Shown here piece after piece: positions 9,959 through 19,100 of a stretch of 64,000 bases of DNA. Source of the DNA: Clostridia bacterium (GTDB lineage Bacteria; Bacillota; Clostridia; Saccharofermentanales; Saccharofermentanaceae); the NCBI GenBank assembly GCA_016281535.1, contig JAEEIT010000129.1:24812-88811 (forward strand), written 5' to 3'. Each line of letters starts with the position of its first letter. Position 1 is the first letter of the stretch. The position numbers were made by a program, and so were the translations under genes. A model generated the notes under the pieces. The model was not told where the DNA came from. It saw only the letters and a list, made by a program, of their open reading frames with translations, and did no database searches.

Positions 9959-10687
9959 TTACTGCAGGTTTACGTCCTTTTTCTCCATATCTTTCATCCA
10001 GGAGAGCACGGCGTCCGTCATCTGGTGCGCATCTTTATTGAAATTCTCGGGAATCATGGGCTGACCGAAATGGATCGTGATGCGCTTCCTTCTGTGGTTC
10101 TTCTTGTCCCATGTCTGCGGACGCTTCATGTGACGTGACCATGCCTGGTATCCGCCCTCGATGTAGACGGGCAGAAGCGGAACGTTCGCCTTGATCGCGA
10201 TGTAGGCGGCGCCGTCTTTAAACTCGCCGAGATGACCGTCGTGGCTTCTCGTTCCTTCCGGATGGACCAGAATGATATTGCCGTTATCGACTTCCTTCTT
10301 CGCCTTGATCAGGCCACGCACCGGGTTGCCGAAACGGTCGACGGCGATGCCTCTTCCGACGTGCATCATGACACGTCCGAGACGGCCGTAATTCGTCTCC
10401 AGGTCGGAAGCGGCCAGGGCACAGAAGACCTTCCTGTGTTTTCTCGGCAGCATGCTCATGATCCACATGCCGTCTGCATAGGTCTGGTGATTCGAGCAGA
10501 TCACATAGGGACTCTGGCTCGGGATATTCTCTTTCTCTCCGGGGCGGAGCTTAACGAGGATCCGGGTGATCGCCATGGAGACGTGGTACCAGAAGAATCC
10601 GGTGAATCCACGCGGTGTCGGGTATTTGTTATTCAGTTCCTCAGCCGAATGGGCCGGGGCGGCAGCGCCGTTCTCTTTCGATGACAT
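9959..10687 (-). CDS. 1-acyl-sn-glycerol-3-phosphate acyltransferase (PlsC-like)
   Basis: SNHQTYADG (NHx4D) and VHPEGTRSHDG motifs. Confidence 0.85.
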   Translation of the reverse strand: MSSKENGAAAPAHSAEELNNKYPTPRGFTGFFWYHVSMAITRILVKLRPGEKENIPSQSPYVICSNHQTYADGMWIMSMLPRKHRKVFCALAASDLETNYGRLGRVMMHVGRGIAVDRFGNPVRGLIKAKKEVDNGNIILVHPEGTRSHDGHLGEFKDGAAYIAIKANVPLLPVYIEGGYQAWSRHMKRPQTWDKKNHRRKRITIHFGQPMIPENFNKDAHQMTDAVLSWMKDMEKKDVNLQ

Positions 10688-10723
10688 GACGATTCTCCTC
10701 GTACCTATTATCTTCTTTACGCT

Positions 10724-10752
10724 ATGCTAGACTACATTTATCGGATTGTCAA
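10724..10752 (-). promoter_or_regulatory. promoter of plsC-like gene
   Basis: On minus strand TTGACA-N17-TAGCAT. Confidence 0.6.
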
Positions 10753-10818
10753 TTGATTTTGCCGACAATTTTTCTTCGGCAAAAGCGCTTGAAACGGGCG
10801 AGTGACAGTGCTTTTGCC

Positions 10819-10845
10819 AAAATATTTTGAATTTCAAAATATTTT
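10819..10845. promoter_or_regulatory. candidate FabT/MarR-type operator
   Basis: Perfect inverted repeat AAAATATTTTGA-ATT-TCAAAATATTTT; contains TTTGA-N3-TCAAA. Confidence 0.55.
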
Positions 10846-10946
10846 CGAAATCCATAGACGTAGACAAAAGAAAGTGGTATCATTTTAAAATGCGTGAGGG
10901 TGCGCATGCGCCTCATGACAGGAAGTATAACCGCGACGGAGGATTT

Positions 10947-12788
10947 ATGTCGAGCATAGTCGGGAAACCATTACACGAGGGCATTCGTTATGAGACGATG
11001 CGGGACCTGATCCTTGGATCGAAGGAGAAATATGCGACGAAGGATGCTTTCATCTTCAGAAGAAAGCCGACGGAAGCGGAGATCCATAAAACATATAATG
11101 ATTTTACATCCGATGTAGAGTACCTGGCGGAGGCCATCTCTCTTCACGGTTTCCAGGGCGGGCACCTGGGTGTGGTCGGTGAGAATGCCTATGAGTGGAC
11201 GGTGTCCTACTCGGCGATATTAAGTTCCGGTTCTGTGGGCCTTCCGCTGGACAGACTCCTTCCGGAACATGAGCTGGTCAGTCTCCTTGTCAGAGGCAAG
11301 GTGGAAGTGCTGTTCTATCACCAGAAACATCACGAGATGATCCTGAATATTGCGAAGAACGAGAAAGAGAACGGGGTTCTGGTGAAGCAGTATGTCTGCA
11401 TGTGCACCGAGTACATCGCACCGAATCTGGAATTCCCGAAGGACGATCCCCGGTTCGTGGACATTCAGGACTGGCTCGAAGAGGGAAGAAAGTCCGTGGA
11501 GAGCGGATCGAGCATTATGCGACGTGTCGCCATCGATCCGGACGAGACCCGGATCATCCTCTTTACGTCCGGTACGACGGCTATGAGTAAGGGCGTTATG
11601 CTTTCCCATAAGAACATCATGACGAATGTGTATGCGATCTCCACGACGCTGACACTGAATCCCGGAGAGAGGATCTTCTCGATACTTCCTCTGCACCATA
11701 CTTTCGAGAATACCTGTGAGTATTTCATGCTGGCCAGAGGATGCTGTATCTGTTTCTCGGATGGACTTCGTTATATCGTGAAGAACCTGAATGAGTGGCA
11801 CGTCGAGGCCTGTATCTCGGTGCCGCTTCTGTTCGAGAATATCCACGGCAAGATCAAGAGCGGTATTGAAGAATCGGGGAAAGCCGGTCTTCTTTCCATG
11901 ATGATCCCGGTCAGCAATTTCCTGAGAAAATTTAAGATCGACCTGCGGCGTGTATTCTTCTCGTCGATCATCAAGAAACTCGGCGGTCATCTGCGCCTCA
12001 TCGTTATCGGCGGCGCCGGGATCGCGAAGAACTATATCGAAGATTTCAATAACTGGGGATTCGAGTTCCTGATGGGCTACGGCCTGACCGAGACCTCTCC
12101 GGTTATCGCCGTGACGACGAATAAATGTAATGTCTACGGATCTGTCGGCAGACCGATCACAGGTGTAGAAGTGAAGATCGACACAGACAGTCCGAAAATT
12201 GGGACAGTTGGTGAGATACTATCTAGGAGTGACTGTGTCATGCAGGGTTACTACGAGAATCCGGAAGCTACGGCAGAAGTGCTCGAAGAAGACGGATGGT
12301 TCCACACCGGAGATATGGGTTATCTCGATAAGAAGGGATGCCTGCATATCACCGGCCGTGTGAAGTCGATGATCGTGCTTACCAACGGAAAGAAAGCTTT
12401 CCCGGAAGAGATGGAATCTCTTCTGAATAACATCCCGGGCGTCAAGGAGGCTTTCGTCTGGGGATGTAAGGACGATAAGGATGCTGTGGACATTTGCGCC
12501 AAGCTCCTTATCGACCGGAAAGTCATCGGTGAGAACCTCCCGATCCCGGATACGACCGCAGGTGATAATGCGGTACGGGAGTATCTGAGCGCGAAGATGA
12601 AGGAAGTCAACCATCAGATGCCGTCGTATAAGTCGATCCATTATTTCGTCTTCTCGGAGACGGAGATGGTGAAGACCACGACGCTGAAGGTGAAGCGTCC
12701 TTCCGAACAGCAGGCGATCGAGGCAACACTCGAGAAGGCCGGCACGACAATGAAAGCAGCGAACGGACAGAATCTGGATACCCTCTGA
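10947..12788 (+). CDS. AMP-binding long-chain acyl-CoA synthetase-like protein
   Basis: ILFTSGTTAMSKGVMLSHKN, GYGLTETSPVI, WFHTGDMGYLDKKGCLHITGRVKSMIV; SD GGAGGA before ATG at 10947. Confidence 0.85.
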   Translation: MSSIVGKPLHEGIRYETMRDLILGSKEKYATKDAFIFRRKPTEAEIHKTYNDFTSDVEYLAEAISLHGFQGGHLGVVGENAYEWTVSYSAILSSGSVGLPLDRLLPEHELVSLLVRGKVEVLFYHQKHHEMILNIAKNEKENGVLVKQYVCMCTEYIAPNLEFPKDDPRFVDIQDWLEEGRKSVESGSSIMRRVAIDPDETRIILFTSGTTAMSKGVMLSHKNIMTNVYAISTTLTLNPGERIFSILPLHHTFENTCEYFMLARGCCICFSDGLRYIVKNLNEWHVEACISVPLLFENIHGKIKSGIEESGKAGLLSMMIPVSNFLRKFKIDLRRVFFSSIIKKLGGHLRLIVIGGAGIAKNYIEDFNNWGFEFLMGYGLTETSPVIAVTTNKCNVYGSVGRPITGVEVKIDTDSPKIGTVGEILSRSDCVMQGYYENPEATAEVLEEDGWFHTGDMGYLDKKGCLHITGRVKSMIVLTNGKKAFPEEMESLLNNIPGVKEAFVWGCKDDKDAVDICAKLLIDRKVIGENLPIPDTTAGDNAVREYLSAKMKEVNHQMPSYKSIHYFVFSETEMVKTTTLKVKRPSEQQAIEATLEKAGTTMKAANGQNLDTL

Positions 12789-12819
12789 CAGCATCATTGA
12801 CTGCAAGGAGGAGAGAATC

Positions 12820-15800
12820 ATGGCTTTTCATTTGCTATATGGCGAGAACCCGGGACTTCTTCTGGACCGTGCTCTTGAACGGATCTGCGAGGAAGCGGTC
12901 CGCTGGCCGACGAAGCGTGGCTATATTATTGTTCCCGAGAAGATGAAGGCGGAAGTGGAACGCCGCTATATCGAGATCCTTCAGGAGAAGAAGGCAGGCG
13001 GAGATCCGCGCGCGGCGTTCATGATGATCGATGTCGTGAGTTTCTCGCGTTTAGCCTACCGTGTCGTAAGTGAAGTCGGCGGAACATCCGGAAGGTCGAT
13101 GGATCCGGTCGCCAAGACTATCCTGATCCACCGTATTCTGCGCGAGAACGAGGAGTCCTTCCCGCAGCTTTCCCGGTTCGCCGAGCGTGTCGGTTCGGTC
13201 CGCGAGATCGATGAGGTCCTCGGTGATTTCTACAGGTATAACATTACCGCACCGATGCTTAAGGAGATGGACCGCGAAGGGATCGATCCGACCGTTGCGC
13301 AGAAGATCTCTGATTTCGGACTTCTGATCGAGAAGCTGGATCAGCAGAGGGAAGCGTACGGGTTTGCTCCGGAGCGCTACTCGATGAAGCGTCTGGCCGA
13401 GGTGCTGGAACTCATGCGGGAGGATGCGCCCGAGACGAAGACCTGGCCGCTTCGACGCCTCTCATTCCTCCGCCAGGCATCCGCCTGGATCCTGGGTTTC
13501 GGAGAGAACCGTATCTTCACTCCGGAGGAATATAACATTGTTACACTCCTTGCATCGGTCATGGAGAAGGTGACTCTGACGGCTGTTTCCGATCTTCGCG
13601 GGGAGGCATCGGAGAACGATCTGTGCCATTTCGGAAATAAGACCGTCGAATACTTCGGGAAGGTCAAGCCTTTCTCTTCGATGGAGAGAATCGAGGGTAA
13701 GAGTCAGCAGAATGCGCGCCTTCAGAAGATCTTCCGGGATTATTCCACACGTGCCGGCAAGAAGGAGGAGGATGCCTTTTTCCAGGCGCCGGTGGAGATC
13801 CGCGTGTTCCCGCAGATCAACGATGAGCTGGAATATGTGGCGGCCCGGATCAGCGAGATGGTTCGTCTGGGTGATTACCGCTATCGCGATATTACGGTCG
13901 TGCTGTGTGATCCGTCCAAGTACGAGAGCAGCCTTCATGCGGCATTTGCCCGCTTCGGCCTGGATGCATTCCTGGATTCGAATTCCCGCCTGATGGGGAC
14001 TTCGTGGCTTCAGTATGTGCAGGCGGTTCTGGATATGTGCCGGTATAACTGGAAGCTTTCTTTCGTGATGAACTGGATGAGAAGCGGATTTGTCGCGCTC
14101 TCTCCGATCCTGATCGACAAATTCGAGAATTACTGCCTTCTTCACGGCATTAAGGACAGAGGCAGGATGCTCAAGTGTCTTTCCTATGCGAAGGATGAAC
14201 ATGAGAAGACCTATTTCGAGCCGGTCAGCAGGAAGATCAAGGAACTGGATCAGGGCATCCGCGAGCTGACAAGAAGAAATACATGCAGTGAGAGGGCGGT
14301 CGTTCTTCACGATCTGATCGCGACGCAGCAGGAGAAAGTCGAGAAGCTGGTCGATGAGTGGGCGAGTGCCGGGAACCAGGAGGCGGCGCTGGCGCTGGCC
14401 GCATCGTATAATGCTTTGGACGATGCCCTTCGGGCACTGGCGGGACCGGTCGGGGATTTCGATATTTCCTGCGATAACTTCTGCGATGCCGTACTCTCTG
14501 CCGTCTCGTCCAAGGTGCTTCGTAAGATCCCGTCGTATGTGGACCAGATTACCGTGACGGATCCTGCCAATGCATACAGGCGACCCTGCCGTACGCTCTT
14601 CGTCGTCGGCCCGAACCGGAATAATTTCCCGTTCTCGTCTCCGTCGGAAGGATATCTGAAGAACCGGGAACGTGAAGTGATCGCAGAGAAGCTTTCTATG
14701 GTTTTTCCGAATCATGCGAAGGACCGCTCCTACTCGGACTTCTTTACCGCGTGTGCACTTCTTCAGGTGCCTACGGAACGGATCATCTTCACGATGGGCA
14801 ATAACGTGGAGATGTCCTCCATGATCCATTTTATTCAGGAGAATTACCCGAATATCTCCGCTGCCTCTATGGAGAATCTTTCTCTTTCCGATCCCCGTGT
14901 ACTTAAGTCGGACCGCATGCAGGATTATCTGCGGGAAGCGCTTACGGACCGTATCACGGTGGGCGCGGAGGAATGGGACAAACTCCGGAGGGTCTGGAAG
15001 AAGTATTTCGGGATGCGGGACCTTTCCGACGAACAGAAGAAGGATCCGGATCTTCAGATCCCGAAGGAACAGATCCTGGAAAGATTTAAAGGACAGATGC
15101 GGATGAGCGTGTCTTCGATCGAGTCGTATGTGATGTGCCCGTACCGGTATTTCTGCGAGAAGGTACTGAAGGTCGAAGAGAGAAAGGTCCAGTCTCTGGC
15201 ATATACGGATATCGGAACGATCGCACATGAGATGGTGCGTCATGCGGTGGAAGAATTCCGGGCAGAACTCGACAAGGCCCCGACCGCAGAAGAGAAGAAA
15301 GAAATCCTTGCCGCTTATACCTCCCGGGAGAAGCGTCCGTGGGCGGAGAAACTTCTTTCGGACGTGCACGAGAAGAGTACGTTCGCCTTCAGCGAGGATC
15401 CGGCCATGAAGAAAGAAGCAGACGGAAGGATCGTCCGAAGTGTATCGGAAACGCTACAGGAAGTGTTTGACCGCATCGATCCGGACGGTTTCGTTCCGGC
15501 CCGGTTTGAGATGGATTTCGGTAAGGACGGCGCTCCTCCATATGAGATCACATTGAAGGACGGAGAGAAGGTGGACTTTAACGGTACGATCGACCGTGTG
15601 GATATCGATCCTGTCAATAAGCGTTTCCGGATCGTCGATTATAAGACCGGTGCCAAGAAGATCGATTACGATGCGATCTATGCGGGAGAAAGTGTCCAGC
15701 TTCTGGCATATATGTATATCTATCAGAAGCTTTTTGAGAAGGAATTCTCACCGGACGGGGTGTCTTATCTTCAGGTCCGGACGGCAAGTGAGAAATCACC

Positions 15801-16194
15801 GCTTCTGGGCCAGTCATTCAGTGAAGAGAACATCAGGAAGGCGCGGGAAGAATCCCTGAAGAAGGCCTATCGTGGCGGTACCTTCTCGATGCAGGCCGAT
15901 TCGGAGGATATGCTCCTGGCAGCGGAAAGGTCGATCGAAAGCATTAAGAAGAACTGTGAACTTCTTTTCGGCGGACATTTCCCGTCCAAGCCGGGAAAGA
16001 TCGGAAAGAAGTCTTTTGTGGACTGCAGCACATGTGCTTTTGCAGCGGTATGTAATCAGGATCAGCTGGCGCCGCAGTATACGAAGCTTCCGACCTTCCC
16101 GATGGTAAAGGGCGGAGCGGATGGAAAGAAAGTGTCTTTCTTTACGGCATTGAAGGGAAGTGAGAAGAGTGAATCCGACAACGGAACAAAGTAA
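12820..16194 (+). CDS. addB: ATP-dependent helicase/nuclease subunit AddB
   Basis: 1124 aa; RecB-family nuclease region with Fe-S cysteines (MCPYRYFCEKV ... DCSTCAFAAVC) and FRIVDYKTGAKK. Confidence 0.88.
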   Translation: MAFHLLYGENPGLLLDRALERICEEAVRWPTKRGYIIVPEKMKAEVERRYIEILQEKKAGGDPRAAFMMIDVVSFSRLAYRVVSEVGGTSGRSMDPVAKTILIHRILRENEESFPQLSRFAERVGSVREIDEVLGDFYRYNITAPMLKEMDREGIDPTVAQKISDFGLLIEKLDQQREAYGFAPERYSMKRLAEVLELMREDAPETKTWPLRRLSFLRQASAWILGFGENRIFTPEEYNIVTLLASVMEKVTLTAVSDLRGEASENDLCHFGNKTVEYFGKVKPFSSMERIEGKSQQNARLQKIFRDYSTRAGKKEEDAFFQAPVEIRVFPQINDELEYVAARISEMVRLGDYRYRDITVVLCDPSKYESSLHAAFARFGLDAFLDSNSRLMGTSWLQYVQAVLDMCRYNWKLSFVMNWMRSGFVALSPILIDKFENYCLLHGIKDRGRMLKCLSYAKDEHEKTYFEPVSRKIKELDQGIRELTRRNTCSERAVVLHDLIATQQEKVEKLVDEWASAGNQEAALALAASYNALDDALRALAGPVGDFDISCDNFCDAVLSAVSSKVLRKIPSYVDQITVTDPANAYRRPCRTLFVVGPNRNNFPFSSPSEGYLKNREREVIAEKLSMVFPNHAKDRSYSDFFTACALLQVPTERIIFTMGNNVEMSSMIHFIQENYPNISAASMENLSLSDPRVLKSDRMQDYLREALTDRITVGAEEWDKLRRVWKKYFGMRDLSDEQKKDPDLQIPKEQILERFKGQMRMSVSSIESYVMCPYRYFCEKVLKVEERKVQSLAYTDIGTIAHEMVRHAVEEFRAELDKAPTAEEKKEILAAYTSREKRPWAEKLLSDVHEKSTFAFSEDPAMKKEADGRIVRSVSETLQEVFDRIDPDGFVPARFEMDFGKDGAPPYEITLKDGEKVDFNGTIDRVDIDPVNKRFRIVDYKTGAKKIDYDAIYAGESVQLLAYMYIYQKLFEKEFSPDGVSYLQVRTASEKSPLLGQSFSEENIRKAREESLKKAYRGGTFSMQADSEDMLLAAERSIESIKKNCELLFGGHFPSKPGKIGKKSFVDCSTCAFAAVCNQDQLAPQYTKLPTFPMVKGGADGKKVSFFTALKGSEKSESDNGTK

Positions 16195-19100
16195 TATCAT
16201 TAAAGAACCCCGCGGGAATCTTCTTGTCAGTGCTGCTGCCGGCTCCGGAAAGACGACTGTCATGACGGAGCGTATCGTCGCGCGGATCCTGAAGCGTGAA
16301 CTGAGCGTGGACCGTATGCTGGTCATGACATTTACGAATGCGGCCGCGGCCAATATGAGTGCGAAACTGGAAGAGAAGCTCCGTGCGGTTCTTGCGAAGA
16401 CTTCCGACCGCGAGATGCGTAAATATCTCAGCTCGCAGATCGCGATGCTTCCGTCTGCATTTATCTCTACGATCGATGCCTTCTGCGTGAAGGTCATAAG
16501 CAGTTTTTCTTCTTCGGTCCGTGACGAGAACGGTGAACTTCTGATCGAGCCCGGAAGTACTGTGCTGGACGATACACATAAGGCTATCCTTCTTTCCGAA
16601 TCCTTCGATGAAGTGTTTGCCGAGGCCTATCTTCTGACCGAGAAGGCGGATGCCGATCCGGAGTACGGGAAAGAGATCATGGACAGTGGCAAGGATGGCA
16701 CCTGGCCGGGAGATCTTCTTGAGCTGGGCGTGACCCGCAAGGTGTGGGCGGAACAGTTCATCGGGATGGTCACGTCCCTGGGATCCGGCAGAGATGACCG
16801 GAGCCTTAAAGAAGACATGATGAAGAAGCTCGACTATCTGCGGAGCCTTCCTCGTTACCGGCTGTGGCTTACTGAGAAACTTCTGAAGAAGAAAGAAGAG
16901 TCCGACGCCCCGCTTTCTTCACCGTTTTACGGAAGGATCTGGAAGACTGTGCGCACCCTGGTGAAGGAACGTCTCCCGTATGTGCGTAAGAATTTTGCGG
17001 ATGTTGACCAGGTCATCTTCCTTAAAGATGCGAAGAAGAATGCGGAAAGACAGAAACAGTGGAAGATCTGGCTCGCTTATGTTCTTGCATTCGGAGAGTA
17101 TATTGCAGATACGGAAGAATTCGACTGGGATGAACTGGTTGCCCGTGCTGCGAAGAAGCCTTCCGATAAGCTTCCTGATGCGAGAAGAAGCAAGAATACG
17201 GATGATACACTTCTGGATTATTTGGACGAGCTGGGCCCGTTCTATGAACTTTCGTATCTTCTGACCGGAGTCAGCAAGAACGGTGACCTCACGAAGGTTA
17301 TGAATAAGTACACCCGCTTCTTCTTCGGCAAGACGGAGGAGGAACTCCGTGAGGAAGCCCGGAACTTGTTCCCGACGCTTCTTCGGTACTTCGAGGTGGT
17401 TCTGGCAGCAGATAGAAGATATGCGGAGAAGAAGAGGAAAGAGTCTTCTCTTGACTTTACGGATCAGGAACAGATGGCGATGCTTCTTCTTTCCCAGGAG
17501 GAAGTTGCTTCGTACTACCGGGATCTTTTCGACGAGATCTATATTGATGAATATCAGGATAACAGTGGGGTGCAGGATGCGATCGTGCAGTGTTTCTCCC
17601 GTGAAAATGTCTTCTTCGTGGGAGATGTGAAGCAGAGCATCTACCGGTTCCGTCATGCGAAACCACAGATGTTCCTTGACCGCTGTGAGAAATACGAAGC
17701 GGGACAGGGGGGAACGCTGTTCAGGCTTAAGGAGAATTTCAGAAGCGTAAGCGGTGTGCTTTCTGTGGCGAATGAAGTATTCGAAGAGATCATGGGCAAG
17801 GACTTCGCGGACATTGAATACGATGATTCGCATGCCTTGAAGAAAGGTGTCAAGCAGAATGAACCCAAGGAGACAGGTGGCTCTCCGGTGACGGTGATCC
17901 TGGCTGAGGATGACTGGGTGGAAGAGGACGAAGAGGACGAGAAGAGTTCGGCAGAAGATACCGGATCTTCGGATGGAACTTCGGCTCAGAAAGAGGAAGG
18001 AAAAGACGAAGGAACATCTGAATCTGATGAGGATGGCGATGAGTACGGACAGTCCGACGAACAGCTTCTCAAGAATGTGGAGAAGGAAGCCCGGATCATT
18101 GCCCGGAAGATCTATGAACTGAGCCGTCTGCCCGGTTTCTCCTATAAGGACTGTGCTGTCCTCACGACGACGAATGCGACGGCGATGAAGGCGGCGGAGA
18201 TGCTCGGGAAGTGCGGGATCCCTGCAAGAGGCCCTTTCCTCGGAAATATTCTCCAGCATCCTGACCTTCGGGTCATGATCGATCTGGCACGTATTACGGA
18301 TAATGTGCTGGTGGATATTCCGCTGGCTTCTGTCATGAAGTCCGGTATTCCGCAGGCCGGATTCTCGGATGAGGATCTTCTTGTGATCCGGCTGTTCGCG
18401 GATAAGGAAGGAAGAGGTGCCGCACTGTTCTGCGAGAAAGTTCTGTTCTTTGCCGAGAAAGCAGAGGGAGACCTGGCGGAGAAAGTCCGTTCGTTCCTGT
18501 CTTTCGTGAATGATCTTCGGACCTGGGCGATGCAGATGCCCATGACCAAATGGCTTGAACACGTGTATGCGATTACGGACTATCCGAAGCGTGTCCGGAT
18601 GCAGATGAACGGTGAAGAACGATATTTCGCACTGATGTCACTGGCCGAATGGGCGGCCCGGTTCGACCTGACAAGAAGATCCGGACTTCGCGCATTTGTG
18701 GGATACATTGAAGAGATGGACGCCCAGAAGGACAGCAAGACCGAGATTGAGCTTTCCGCTTCGCTGGAAGATGTGGTGCGCTGCATGACGATCCATAAGA
18801 GTAAGGGTCTGGAATTTCCGTATGTTTTCCTCTGCGGGCTTCAGGCTTCGCAGAAGGCGGATGCCTCTCCGGTACGCCTTAACGAGAATGGTGAGATGGC
18901 TGCGGTATGTTATTGTCCGCAGTGGCAGGCAAAATATGAACCTCATGATTTCTTCTTCCTGAATATGGAGAACCGGCGCGAAGAAGAAGCGGAAAAGATC
19001 CGCCTTCTGTATGTCGCCATGACTCGTGCGGAGAAGAAACTGTTCGTTGTGGCGGTGGTCAGGCGTACGAAAGAGAATATGATCAGCGGCTGTTCGTGGG

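Noticed and set aside
10895-10920. Hairpin around TGCGCATGCG in the acyl-CoA synthetase leader as a riboswitch
   Set aside because: Short self-complementary stretch only; no conserved aptamer core recognised.
13462-15369. 635-aa minus-strand ORF opposite addB (and 547-aa ORF 16919..18562 opposite addA)
   Set aside because: Long antisense ORFs rich in R/H/L with no recognisable motifs; the sense strand encodes clear AddB/AddA. Similar shadow ORFs occur across the window.
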